Positions 43,746 through 52,521 of a stretch of DNA of 64,000 nt are shown here, piece by piece. A program made the position numbers and the translations under genes. Source of the DNA: Halopelagius longus (lineage in GTDB: Archaea > Halobacteriota > Halobacteria > Halobacteriales > Haloferacaceae); NCBI RefSeq assembly GCF_900100875.1, contig NZ_FNKQ01000002.1:62001-126000 (forward strand), in the 5' to 3' direction. The stretch's first letter is position 1. Each line of letters starts with the position of its first letter. Under the pieces are notes generated by a model, which ran no database searches, had not been told where the DNA came from, and worked only from the letters and a program-made list of their open reading frames with translations.

Positions 43746-45434
43746 ATGAGCCACGAGGCCGACCTAGGGGGTCCGGTGTACGTCTCCGACGGCGACGTGA
43801 AAGTAGAGAAGTCGTTCGCCGCCGAAGAGTTCCCGGTACCCGCGATAAAGTTCCGCATCACATCCGAGAGCGAGGAGTCCGTCCACGTCCGAATCGTCGA
43901 CAGCATCCCGAAGGACTTCCCGATGGAGGGGGTGGGGTTCCACCCCGATTACGAGAGCGACAACTGGACCGCATACAAGGACCAACGCGTCGAGTACGAG
44001 CGAACGCTGGAGCCCGAGGAGTCGGTGACGACGGTGTACGGCATCCGCCTCAACAACGTCAGCGAGGCGTCGAAGTTCCTCGTCGAACCCGTCCTCGAAC
44101 GCCCGCCCGTTCCCGCGGAGGGCGAGGAGCCCGAACACGACGACGGCGTCGAGGACATCCTCGGCGAGGACCGCAGCCAACTCGTGCGCGACGCGTTGCA
44201 GGGCAACGGGTCCCTCGCCGAGGAGGGGGAACTCGTCGAGGACGACGCCGAATCCGAATCCGAGGCCGACGCGGATGCCGCGGAGGCCGAGGACGACGAG
44301 GACGCCGACGCCGGCGACGCCGCCGAAGGCGGGTCCGCCATCGCGGAGGCCGAGGACGCGGGAGCGGAGGACGCCGACGCCGCCGCCGACGTCGCGGCGA
44401 GCAGTCAGGCGCAGTCCGACGACACCGACGTGGCGGCCGCAATCGGGTCGAGCGAGGTGGCGGCCGACGCGGACGCCGATGCGGACGCGGACGAACCGAC
44501 CGGCGACGCCGACGCGGCGGAACCGGCCGACGAGGTGACGGAGTACGTCGACGTCGAAGACTCCGTGTCCGACGCCGATGCGGACGCCGGTGCCGGCGAC
44601 GCCGACGCGACTGCGACTCCGGCGGTCGAAGGGTCGCTGGCGGCGACGCTGGCGGCGGAGATCCGCGACGGGAGCGTCTCCGAGGAGGACCTCGACGTGC
44701 TCCGGTCGGAACTCGACGTCGGCCTGCCGCGGAGCGCCGACGTGCGCATCAGCCGCCTGCAGTCGAGGATGGAGGACTTGGAGGCGTACAGCGACGCGCT
44801 CGCGGAGTTCATCGACGAGGAGGGCACCGGAGCCGAAGTCGTCGAATCGCTCCGCGAGGAGATGGGGGACGTCTCCGAGGAACTCGACGCCCTCGAATCG
44901 AGCCTCGACGCCGCCGAGGACGACCGCGAAGCCATCCGGTCCGACGTCTCCCGACTCCGCGGGGACCTCGGCGCACTCGACGAACGCGTCGAAGACGCCG
45001 CGCAGGGACTCGTCGACGTCGAGGAGACGGCCGACGCGAACGCCTCGGCGGTCGAGGGCCTCCGCTCGAAGTACGACGACGTCTCCGACCGCGTCGAGAG
45101 CGTCGAATCCGACCTCTCGGCGGTGTCCGGTCGAGTCGAGAGCGCCGCCGAGGACGCCTCGGACGCCGAGAGCGCCGTCTCGGAACTCGACGGCGAAATC
45201 GGCGACGTTCGGGAGGACATCGCGTCCCTCGACGGCGACATCGTGGCGGTCAGAGAGACCCTCTCGGAGGACATCGAGGAGATTCGCTCCGACCTCGAGG
45301 ACCTCTCGTCGGCGATGGAGCGCATCGAGGACCTCGAAGCGACCGTCGAAGGCCTCGAATCGTTCCGCCACCGCCTGAACGACGTGTTCGGCGCGGGCGC
45401 GACGGCGGGTAACCCCGGCGGCGACGGCGAGTAA
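43746..45434 (+). CDS. Acidic coiled-coil protein with N-terminal beta domain
   Basis: The 562-residue protein has an N-terminal beta domain (1-115, VYVSDGDVKVEKSFAAEEFPVPAIKFRITSESEESVHVRIVDSIP...TTVYGIRLNNVSEASKFLVEPVL), a very long Asp/Ala/Glu low-complexity region (about 155-300 with alternating DADADADADE) and a long coiled coil (about 330-545). The coiled coil has heptad-like LRSELDVGLPRSADVRISRLQSRMEDLEAY and repeated 'LxxLexxxxxxxxxIxxxxxxL' units. It may tether or span a structure, e.g. a chromosome- or cytoskeleton-like role. No family is recognised. Confidence 0.7.
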   Translation: MSHEADLGGPVYVSDGDVKVEKSFAAEEFPVPAIKFRITSESEESVHVRIVDSIPKDFPMEGVGFHPDYESDNWTAYKDQRVEYERTLEPEESVTTVYGIRLNNVSEASKFLVEPVLERPPVPAEGEEPEHDDGVEDILGEDRSQLVRDALQGNGSLAEEGELVEDDAESESEADADAAEAEDDEDADAGDAAEGGSAIAEAEDAGAEDADAAADVAASSQAQSDDTDVAAAIGSSEVAADADADADADEPTGDADAAEPADEVTEYVDVEDSVSDADADAGAGDADATATPAVEGSLAATLAAEIRDGSVSEEDLDVLRSELDVGLPRSADVRISRLQSRMEDLEAYSDALAEFIDEEGTGAEVVESLREEMGDVSEELDALESSLDAAEDDREAIRSDVSRLRGDLGALDERVEDAAQGLVDVEETADANASAVEGLRSKYDDVSDRVESVESDLSAVSGRVESAAEDASDAESAVSELDGEIGDVREDIASLDGDIVAVRETLSEDIEEIRSDLEDLSSAMERIEDLEATVEGLESFRHRLNDVFGAGATAGNPGGDGE

Positions 45435-45501
45435 CTCTCCGCCCCGTTCCGTTCCTGCCCGAAACGCAACCTGTTTAGCGCGTGCCTCCGTGAACTCGAC
45501 A

Positions 45502-46398
45502 ATGACCGCTACGGTGCGCGTCGCCGTTCCGCGCAAGGGACGCCCCCTCGAAGCCGTGTTGGAGCGCTTCGCCGAGTGTGCCGACGCCGCGGCACTCGCG
45601 GACGAAATCACGTCCACGCTTCGCTACGAGAAGTCCGTCACCAAGGGGTCCGTCCATCCGGAACACGACGTGTACGAACGCCTCGCGTCCTACAGCGACC
45701 TCTCGGACGAGGCGGAACCGGAGTACACACTGCTTCGCGACGACCGCGAGGGGATGCCCCGCCGCATCGTCTTCGACAGCGTCACCCTCGACGTCGAGGG
45801 CGTCTCCGTCCAACTCGTCGGTCGCGAGGAACCGTTCCGCGCCCTCCGCACCCACGAGTTCGGCCTCGGGTTCGACAGCGCCGACCTCGTCCTCGAAGAA
45901 GTCGTCCAACTGCGGGCGGACGGACTGGGGAGCATCGCCGACATCAACGCCCGAATCGACCCGATGGACACCGACGTTCGGGTCGTCTCCGGCCTCGGCG
46001 ACACCGTCTACCACACGCTCATGGCCAAACCCGAGGTGCTCCCGCCGGGCGCGGACCTCGACCGGTCGTTCGTCGAGGGGTACGAGGGTCCGCTCTGCAT
46101 CTCCCCGCGGTACGAACGACTCGTCGAGGCGGTCCTCGGGACGCGACAACTCGACGGCGTCACCTTCGCCTACCCCGACGAGTCGGACGAGGAGGAGGCC
46201 GCGATAGCGGAGACGGGTCTCGGCGTCTACCTCACGATGACCGGTTCGACCGCCCGCGAGCACGGACTCGTCCTCGGCGAACACCTCTTCCCCAGCGAGA
46301 CGGTGCTGATGGAGAACGTCGCCGAGTCGAACGCCGCCGCCGAACGGGTGAAGGCCGCCGTCGCCGACGGCGACGTCGAGACGGAGATTCCGGTCTGA
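45502..46398 (+). CDS. HisG-like (periplasmic-binding fold) protein, function unknown
   Basis: The 298-residue protein begins with VRVAVPRKGRPLEAVLERFAECA, resembling HisG (KGRL) starts, and later has GLGFDSADLVLEEVVQLRADGLGSIADINARI and VVSGLGDTVYHTLMAKPE, which echo the ATP phosphoribosyltransferase pattern of adjacent half-domains. Key phosphoribosyl loop residues differ, so it is probably a relative rather than HisG itself. Its ATG lies 67 bases after the coiled-coil gene, in the same direction, so the two may be co-transcribed. Confidence 0.5.
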   Translation: MTATVRVAVPRKGRPLEAVLERFAECADAAALADEITSTLRYEKSVTKGSVHPEHDVYERLASYSDLSDEAEPEYTLLRDDREGMPRRIVFDSVTLDVEGVSVQLVGREEPFRALRTHEFGLGFDSADLVLEEVVQLRADGLGSIADINARIDPMDTDVRVVSGLGDTVYHTLMAKPEVLPPGADLDRSFVEGYEGPLCISPRYERLVEAVLGTRQLDGVTFAYPDESDEEEAAIAETGLGVYLTMTGSTAREHGLVLGEHLFPSETVLMENVAESNAAAERVKAAVADGDVETEIPV

Positions 46399-46841
46399 CT
46401 TCGGGCCCCGCAGAGACGGAGACGACGACCCGCGTCGTATCGAAACGCGGCTTCCCGCCGCGGGCGTGGTCGATTACCGCTGCGTCGGCGAGTCGTCTGG
46501 GTACCCCGCGCGCCGCCGCGCGTTCCACTGTCCCGTCTCGGCGAGTCGGAACTCCGGCAACTCGTCTTCGGGGGGTCGAGCGACGCCCGTCGTTCGCGGC
46601 GTCGTACCGCCGAACGCTGTCGTTCGACCCGCCGATGGGCGTCTCGCCTGCCCCGGAGAACTTCGATTCCTTCCGCCTTAATACCCGTCTCCTCCGGTAC
46701 GATGTGGTCGTTTTATCTCCCGGTAGTGACACCTGCCGAACATGATCCCTCGAAGGTCCCCTCCTCCGAACCGGTTCGTCGCCCACTCCAGTCCAGCGTC
46801 CGCCCGCGAGGCGTGAGACCCGACACACCCACCCTCGACCG
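46399..46841. other. Gap of about 440 bp with no gene
   Basis: Frames here have skewed composition and no haloarchaeal features. The right part (TTAATACCC at 46678, ACGATGTGGTCGTTTTATC) should hold the promoter of the serine hydrolase gene. Nothing else is seen. Confidence 0.5.
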
Positions 46842-48746
46842 ATGCCCTCCCCACTCTCACGACGCCAGTTCCTGTCGCGGTCCGCGGTCGGCGCCGGAAC
46901 CGCAGTCGCCGTCGGCGGGTTCGCGACCGGCGAGTCCGCCGCGGCGCAGGAGACCGAGGTAGAAGCGCTCGTCGACGACGCGGCCGACCGCGCGTTGACG
47001 GAACACGACGCGGGCGGATTGACCGTCGCGGTCGTGGACGGCGACGACGTCCTCACGAACGGCTACGGCCACGCCTACCGGAGCGAAGACGTGCCGGTCC
47101 GGGCCGACGAGACGCTCTTTCGCGTCGGGTCGGTGTCGAAAGTCGTCACGTGGACGGCGGCGATGCGGGCGGTCGACCGGGGTCGAGTCGCCCCGGACAG
47201 CCCCGTGAACGACCACCTCCGAGCGGTGACCATCCCACAGACGTACGACGACCCCATCACGCTCGAACATCTCGCCACCCACACGCCCGGATTCGAGGTT
47301 CGGAGCCGAGGCGACTCGGTGCGGGACCCGGAGTACGTCCGCCCCCTCGCCGAGTCGGTTTCGACTCACGTCCCGACGCGCGTTCGGCCGCCGGGCGAAC
47401 TCCCCCAGTACACCAACTACGCGGCCGCCTTGACGGGCCAGTTGCTCGCGGACGTAAGCGGACAGACGTTCGGAGCGCACGTCGCCGAAAACGTCTTCGA
47501 GCCGTTGGGAATGGAGAACAGTACGTTCCGACCCGCCCCCTCCGGCCTCGTCCCGGCCGAGGGGACGGCCGTCGAAGACGTGGTGAGTTTCTACTCCGAC
47601 GCCGCGCCCGCGTCCGGACTCCACACGACCGGCGCGGACATGGCGCGTCTGCTCCGAGCGCACCTCGAGGGCGGCGTCGTCGACGGCGAGCGAATCCTCT
47701 CGGCGGACGCGGTCGATGCGATGCACCGGCGGTGGTACACGCCGCACGAACGGATGGACGGGATGGCGTTCGGCCTGTTCGAGGCATCTCGCGGCGACGC
47801 CCGCTTGGTCCGGCACGGCGGCGCGGTCCCGGAGTTCGCCTCCGAGTTCGCACTGCTCCCCGACGAGGGGGTCGGTCTGTTCGTCGTCGCCCACGGCGAG
47901 GAGGCGTCGGGGGCCACGCAGACGGTAACGGACGCCCTCCTCGGACGGTTCGCGCCGGTCGAATCGGACGGAGGCGGCGGACGACCCGCGCCGTCCGGCA
48001 CGCCCGAACGCGCGGACGAACTCGGCGGCCGGTACCGGTCGGTGCACGCGGCCGACAACGCCACCGCCGAGAAACTCCTCTTCGCCTTCGTCGCCGACGA
48101 ACCGATAGACGTCCGCGTCGCGGACGACGGCCGCCTGATAACCGAACAGGGGAGCAGGAGAGACGAGTGGGTGGAGGTCGAACCGCTCGTCTTCGAACAC
48201 GTCGAGGAGGATTCGACGCTGCTGTTCCGAACGGACGGCGGCGAGGTGACGCACCTGGTGGACACTCTGAGCGCCTACGAGAAGGTTCCGTTCCACGAGC
48301 AGTTGTCGGTCCACGGGTGGACGGCGACCGTCGCCGCGGTGACCGCGCTCACCGGACTCCTCGGTTGGCCGGCGGCCCGCGGGGTGCGTCGGTTCCGCGG
48401 CGGCGAGTCGCCGCCCGCCTCCGCCGCCCGGGCCCGGGGGGTCGCCGGCGCGAGCGTCGCCGCCCTCCTACTGTTCGTCGTCGTCCTCGCCGGCGTCACC
48501 GTCGCGGTGACGACGATGGACCGACCGACCCTGTTCAACCGCCCGCCTCCGTGGTTCGGTGCCGTGTTCCTCGCGCCGACGATAGGGGCCGTCGCCACCG
48601 TCGGCGCGGTCGGCTACGCGGCGCGGGCGTGGTACCGCGGGGAGTGGTCGCTCGCCTCGCGCCTCCACTACTCCGCGGTCGTCGCCGCGTCGGCCGTCCT
48701 CTACTGGTTCCTGCGGTACTGGAACCTGCTGGTCGTCCGCGCGTAG
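46842..48746 (+). CDS. Tat-exported beta-lactamase-like serine hydrolase with C-terminal membrane part
   Basis: The 634-residue protein has a twin-arginine signal (SRRQFLSRS, R7-R8) and an alanine cleavage region (ESAAAQ). The catalytic domain shows SVSK (S97-K100, SxxK) and QYTNYAA (Y190-T-N192, YxN) and then DGMAFGLFEASRGDARLVRHGGAV. It is a class C beta-lactamase/penicillin-binding-like esterase. A beta domain (about 390-470) and four C-terminal membrane helices (about 480-630) would anchor it to the outside of the membrane. Substrate unknown; S-layer glycopeptide or ester cleavage is a guess. Confidence 0.88.
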   Translation: MPSPLSRRQFLSRSAVGAGTAVAVGGFATGESAAAQETEVEALVDDAADRALTEHDAGGLTVAVVDGDDVLTNGYGHAYRSEDVPVRADETLFRVGSVSKVVTWTAAMRAVDRGRVAPDSPVNDHLRAVTIPQTYDDPITLEHLATHTPGFEVRSRGDSVRDPEYVRPLAESVSTHVPTRVRPPGELPQYTNYAAALTGQLLADVSGQTFGAHVAENVFEPLGMENSTFRPAPSGLVPAEGTAVEDVVSFYSDAAPASGLHTTGADMARLLRAHLEGGVVDGERILSADAVDAMHRRWYTPHERMDGMAFGLFEASRGDARLVRHGGAVPEFASEFALLPDEGVGLFVVAHGEEASGATQTVTDALLGRFAPVESDGGGGRPAPSGTPERADELGGRYRSVHAADNATAEKLLFAFVADEPIDVRVADDGRLITEQGSRRDEWVEVEPLVFEHVEEDSTLLFRTDGGEVTHLVDTLSAYEKVPFHEQLSVHGWTATVAAVTALTGLLGWPAARGVRRFRGGESPPASAARARGVAGASVAALLLFVVVLAGVTVAVTTMDRPTLFNRPPPWFGAVFLAPTIGAVATVGAVGYAARAWYRGEWSLASRLHYSAVVAASAVLYWFLRYWNLLVVRA

Positions 48747-48846
48747 TTCGCTCCCCTATTCTCCGTGTGCGTTCTTCTAGCGGTTCGTCCCTACATTCGT
48801 CGCGACGAACTCGTCGGCGACTGCACCGGCGTTCGCTCCGCCGCGT

Positions 48847-49020
48847 TCAGGTGACGAGACGGGCGTAGGTGAGCGAGAGAAATCCGACTGCCACGAGAAT
48901 TATGTACAGCCACTCTGAGGTCCGTTCGTCGTCGATAACTCTGGCCGCGAGATATCCGAGGCCGACCGAGAGTATCACCAACGCCGGTTTCCACGCGGCA
49001 CCCATCGTTCTCCCCAACAT
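48847..49020 (-). CDS. Two-helix membrane protein (57 aa)
   Basis: An ATG at 49020 gives a 57-residue product: MGAAWKPALVILSVGLGYLAARVIDDERTSEWLYIIL and VAVGFLSLTYARLVT, two helices joined by a charged loop. A second ATG at 49005 gives 52 residues. It abuts the P450 remnant that reads the other way. Codon use is haloarchaeal. Function unknown. Confidence 0.55.
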   Translation of the reverse strand: MLGRTMGAAWKPALVILSVGLGYLAARVIDDERTSEWLYIILVAVGFLSLTYARLVT

Positions 49021-49035
49021 TCCCTCAGAACATGA

Positions 49036-49314
49036 TTATTCGCATCTGTCGCACGCGACGAACGATTCCAACCGGGAGCGATACGGGAATTCGATGCGCC
49101 CGAGGAGTTCCGGCCCGAGCGGAAGTCGGACCGTCACTTAGCCTTCGGAACGGGCGTTCACTTCTGTTTGGGCGCCCACCTCGCTCGCATGGAGGCGGAC
49201 GTCGCGCTCCAGCAACTCTTAGACCGATTCACCCGTCTGGACGCGGACCGCTCGAATTTGGAACCCTCGACCAGCTTCTACGGTCTCGAATCGCTCCCCT
49301 GCAAAGTGGAGTGA
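49036..49314 (+). pseudogene. Cytochrome P450 C-terminal remnant (heme-binding end)
   Basis: The frame between an in-frame TGA (49033) and TGA (49312) reads as the last 92 residues of a P450: LFASVARDERF, FDAPEEFRPERKSDRHLAFGTGVHFCLGAHLARMEADVALQQLLDRF. The HLAFGTGVHFCLG stretch is the heme-cysteine loop (FGxGxHxCxG) and DERFQP...APEEFRPER is the usual run-up to it. The ExxR helix and everything before it are missing and the upstream DNA is a different gene, so it is a truncated relic. It has no start codon. Confidence 0.8.
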
Positions 49315-49403
49315 GAACGCCGCAGAATCAGACGGCGCTTCGAGGCCGTCGTGTTCGCTTGCTCCTCTCGAACGAGGCGGCCGTTGGTTAGAGTTTCGGA
49401 CCC

Positions 49404-49742
49404 CTACCCCTTGCCCCGTATCGAGAGCGAGTATATTATGAAACTAAGTCCGAACGCTTGAATCAAAGAGGTGGATAAAGGTAAATAATACACGAAGATT
49501 ACCAATTCGACCTCGAACACCTGTGCGATCGAGGCGATGAGGAGGGAGACGAGGGGTGGAATCACGGTAACGAAGGCGAGACCCACCGCGAGAAACAGCA
49601 TCCGTCGGTTCGCGTTCCGACGGTACCCCCAGTACGCTTGGAAGACGATGAACAGTCCCATCGCGATAGTGAGGAGGAAAACCGCGAAGAGAACGAGATA
49701 GCGCGGTGGGAGCATGAACAAATCAAACTGTGACTGTATCAT
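49404..49742 (-). CDS. DUF7521-like small membrane protein
   Basis: The 112-residue product has three hydrophobic helices (about 11-36, 46-70 and 78-105), a FQAYWGYRRNANRRMLFLAVGLAF loop and a short basic C-terminus. It shares its start with the stop of the HTH gene (bases 49742), i.e. overlapping junction, so the two are coupled. The pattern of an HTH gene plus a membrane protein of this type is common in haloarchaea, and I recall the family name DUF7521. Function unknown; it might regulate the HTH protein. Confidence 0.75.
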   Translation of the reverse strand: MIQSQFDLFMLPPRYLVLFAVFLLTIAMGLFIVFQAYWGYRRNANRRMLFLAVGLAFVTVIPPLVSLLIASIAQVFEVELVIFVYYLPLSTSLIQAFGLSFIIYSLSIRGKG

Positions 49743-50089
49743 TAGAGCTCGTCCCAGATTGCGGTGAAGCGGTCCGCCATGCTTTCGTCCGTCTGTTCTT
49801 CGATTGTGAGTTTGAGTTCATCGTTCTCTAGTTCTACTGTGAGGCGCTTGAGCCGCGCTTTGTAGACACTGTGGTGGTGTCCGTTGTCTTCGAGTTTGGT
49901 TCGCTCTTCGAGGAGTCCGCAGTCGATCAAACGCTCGACGCGCCGGTAGACTGTCGGGAGCGACGCGTCGCACTCTTCGCTGAGTTCCTTCGCGGACTTC
50001 GTCGTCGTGTTCGTCGAAGTGAGGATACGTCGAGCGTATTCGTCGTCTAAAAGGGCGTACACCTCGCCCGACGGCGTGTCCTCACTCAC
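49742..50089 (-). CDS. ArsR-type winged-helix transcriptional regulator
   Basis: The 115-residue protein is one winged helix: VYALLDDEYARRILTSTNTTTKSAKELSEECDASLPTVYRRVERLIDCGLLEERTKL with a wing around EDNGHHHSVYKARLKRLTVEL. The helix-turn-helix is KSAKELSEECDASLPTVYRRVE. A perfect palindrome (50130-50146) lies 41 bases before its ATG and a second similar one lies toward the ABC operon, so it may repress itself and the divergent operon. Confidence 0.85.
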   Translation of the reverse strand: MSEDTPSGEVYALLDDEYARRILTSTNTTTKSAKELSEECDASLPTVYRRVERLIDCGLLEERTKLEDNGHHHSVYKARLKRLTVELENDELKLTIEEQTDESMADRFTAIWDEL

Positions 50090-50129
50090 GTCTGAGCGTT
50101 CTCGTAGTCGCCCATCATATCTGCGGTGA

Positions 50130-50146
50130 TTTTCTGGCCCAGAAAA
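50130..50146. promoter_or_regulatory. Palindromic operator candidate 1
   Basis: TTTTCTGG-C-CCAGAAAA is a perfect 17-bp inverted repeat. It lies 41-57 bases before the ATG of the HTH gene, upstream of the TATA-like AGATATGAT seen on the minus strand. The related site at 50219 shares the GATTTTCTGGC half. Confidence 0.6.
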
Positions 50147-50218
50147 CGCGCTCGCTACTATATCTTCTCGGGTCCGCTGGAATAGGATGGGACGGGGAGT
50201 GGACTGCCGACGTCGGAC

Positions 50219-50239
50219 GATTTTCTGGCATGGAAAATC
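50219..50239. promoter_or_regulatory. Palindromic operator candidate 2
   Basis: GATTTTC (50219-50225), a 7-base centre TGGCATG and GAAAATC (50233-50239) form an inverted repeat. It shares GATTTTCTGGC with candidate 1 about 90 bases away. It is 140 bases upstream of the CARDB gene start. Confidence 0.55.
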
Positions 50240-50380
50240 GGGATCCGCGTTTAATGACCTCCCAATCTCCTCTCCTCTCGTGGTAAGGCAACAGTTTCAG
50301 CACGACCGCTCTCGGGGAGTGAGTAGTCGCTCCGCCGAGCGAAGCACTGTTCATCGAATAACCGGCGATGGGGGCCATCT

Positions 50381-51841
50381 GTGAGACGGATAGTCTCCGC
50401 GACGCTGGTTCTGTTGATGCTCACGTCGTCGGTCGGCAGTGTCGCACTCACGGCCGGTGCGGCCGACGTCTCCATTCAAGCGAGCACCTCCGTCGACGAC
50501 CCGGCGCCGGGCGAACCGTTTACGGTCACGGTGAATCTGAGCAACGTCGGTAACGGATCCGCCGACGTGACGGACATCTACGTCCGCGACTCCGGTGGCA
50601 CCGAGTACGCGCGGGCGGAAGACCTCGGGACGATCACCGCGGGCGGCAAGATGAGTGTCCCCGTAAGCGTCGTCCTCGACGACGCAGGGCGGAAGCGCCT
50701 TACCGTCCATGCGGTGGTCAAAGGGCCTGACGGCGGCCACACCCGGGTGAGCTACCCGGTGTACGTCGACGTCGAGAAACCGGACGAAACCGCCGTCTCG
50801 TTCGAGAAGCTCGATCCGATCGCCGGAGACGAAAGTTCCGTCGAGGCTACTGTCGCAAACGGTGACGAAAATCCGATCTCGAACGTCAGGCTCAACCTCG
50901 GCGGTGACGCCGAGATCGAAGACTCCCAACGCGTGAACGCCTCGCTCCCGGCCGGGAAACAGACGAGCTACACCTACAACGTAACGTTCCCCGACTCCGG
51001 CGAACAGACGCTCAACGCGACGGTCACCTACAAGACCGCCGACGGAACGACTCGGACGGCGTCGTTCGAGAAGTCGACGACCGTCGAGGCGGCGACCGTC
51101 GACGCGGACCTGACCGCGACCGTGGACGAGATCAACGGGTCCTCCGTCATCCGGACCGAACTCACCGAGTACGGCAACGTCGACCTCACCGACGTTCGAC
51201 TCCGAGCGCTCGTCGACAGGAACGTCGTCAAACGCAGTCTCGTGTCGGACGTTCCCGCCGAGTCGACGCGGACGTTCACGCTCAACGAGACGGACATCCC
51301 CGCCGGCGAGATGACCGTCGTCGCCGAGTACACCGCCGCGGGGAAGTCGCACACCTCCAACGCGACCCTCGACTACAGTCCGCAGGAGCAATCGAACGTC
51401 GAACTGACCGGGATCGAGGCGACTCGAGCGGGGTCCACGCTCACGCTGAGCGGGGACGCCGCGAACCTCGGGAGCGCCGACGCCAACTCCGTACTCGTCA
51501 GCGTCGCTAACGCGAACGGAGTCTCGCCGGTCTCGCCGAACGGGGAGTACTTCGTGGGTACCGTCGAGTCGAGCGAGTTCGCCACGTTCGACCTCACCGC
51601 GAACGTAAACGGGTCCGTCGACAGTCTCCCGGTGAAGATTCGCTACTCGGCGAACGGCGAGCAGTTCACGCGGACCGTTCGAGTCGACATCTCCGACAGT
51701 CAGGCGGCCTCCGGGAGCGACGGGGCCGCCGCCAGCAGCGGTTCCGGTGGCAGTGGCGGTTCCGATCCCCCGCTGATGGTTATCGGTGCCGTGCTCCTCG
51801 TCGTCGTCGGTGCGTGCGGTATCTACTGGTGGCGTCGATAA
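50381..51841 (+). CDS. Secreted CARDB-repeat protein with C-terminal membrane anchor
   Basis: The 486-residue product (GTG start) has a Sec-type signal (about 1-28, TLVLLMLTSSVGSVALTAGAA), then several immunoglobulin-like CARDB units (PAPGEPFTVTVNLSNVGNGSADVTDIYV, ESSVEATVANGDENPISNVRLNL, LTGIEATRAGSTLTLSGDAANLGSADANSVLVSVAN), a Ser/Gly linker and a C-terminal helix (PPLMVIGAVLLVVVGACGIYWWRR). The ABC ATPase gene starts 3 bases after its stop. As the first gene of an MacB-type operon it could be the extracytoplasmic partner of the transporter. Confidence 0.85.
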   Translation: MRRIVSATLVLLMLTSSVGSVALTAGAADVSIQASTSVDDPAPGEPFTVTVNLSNVGNGSADVTDIYVRDSGGTEYARAEDLGTITAGGKMSVPVSVVLDDAGRKRLTVHAVVKGPDGGHTRVSYPVYVDVEKPDETAVSFEKLDPIAGDESSVEATVANGDENPISNVRLNLGGDAEIEDSQRVNASLPAGKQTSYTYNVTFPDSGEQTLNATVTYKTADGTTRTASFEKSTTVEAATVDADLTATVDEINGSSVIRTELTEYGNVDLTDVRLRALVDRNVVKRSLVSDVPAESTRTFTLNETDIPAGEMTVVAEYTAAGKSHTSNATLDYSPQEQSNVELTGIEATRAGSTLTLSGDAANLGSADANSVLVSVANANGVSPVSPNGEYFVGTVESSEFATFDLTANVNGSVDSLPVKIRYSANGEQFTRTVRVDISDSQAASGSDGAAASSGSGGSGGSDPPLMVIGAVLLVVVGACGIYWWRR

Positions 51842-51843
51842 TC

Positions 51844-52521
51844 ATGAGCGTCATCGAACTCGAAGACGTCGTCAAGCGCTACCAGAGCGGAATGGAGGTC
51901 ATCGAGGCGCTCGAGGGCGTTGACTTCAGCGCCGACCGCGGTGAGATGGTCACTGTCATCGGTCCTTCGGGTTCCGGCAAGAGTACGATGCTCAACATGA
52001 TCGGATTACTCGACACGCCGACGGAAGGCCGCGTTCGACTCGACGGACGCGAGGTGACGGAGTTCACCGAGGACGAACTCACCGAAGAGCGTCGGACGGG
52101 CATCGGGTTCGTCTTCCAGGACTTCCACCTGCTTCCGATGCTCACGGCCACCGAGAACGTCGAACTCCCCTCCATGTGGGACACGTCGGTCGATCGCCAC
52201 GACCGCGCGGTCGACCTCCTCGAACGGGTCGGCCTCGGTGACCGCCTCGACCACACGCCCGACCAGTTGTCGGGCGGCCAACAACAGCGCGTCGCGGTAG
52301 CGCGGTCGCTCATCAACAAACCCGACATCCTGCTCGCAGACGAACCGACGGGCAATCTCGATCAGGACACCGGTCAGACGATTCTCGAGGAACTGACCCG
52401 GTTAAAAGAGGACGAGGACGTCGCCATCGTCTCGGTGACGCACGACGACCAGATGCTCGAATACACCGACAGCACCGTCAGAATCGTCGACGGAGTGATA
52501 CAGGAGGTGACCCGGACGTGA
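51844..52521 (+). CDS. MacB/LolD-type ABC transporter ATP-binding protein
   Basis: The 225-residue ATPase has Walker A GPSGSGKST (about 39-47), Q-loop FVFQDFHLLPMLTATENVELP, signature LSGGQQQRVAVARSL, Walker B ILLADEPTGNLD and H-loop SVTHD. The family pairs with FtsX-type permeases for lipid, peptide or protein export. The stop overlaps the permease start by 4 bases. Confidence 0.95.
   Translation: MSVIELEDVVKRYQSGMEVIEALEGVDFSADRGEMVTVIGPSGSGKSTMLNMIGLLDTPTEGRVRLDGREVTEFTEDELTEERRTGIGFVFQDFHLLPMLTATENVELPSMWDTSVDRHDRAVDLLERVGLGDRLDHTPDQLSGGQQQRVAVARSLINKPDILLADEPTGNLDQDTGQTILEELTRLKEDEDVAIVSVTHDDQMLEYTDSTVRIVDGVIQEVTRT

Noticed and set aside
43764-45617. Large minus-strand frame over the coiled-coil gene
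   Set aside because: The repetitive sense sequence produces long antisense frames; it has no independent start context or domain.
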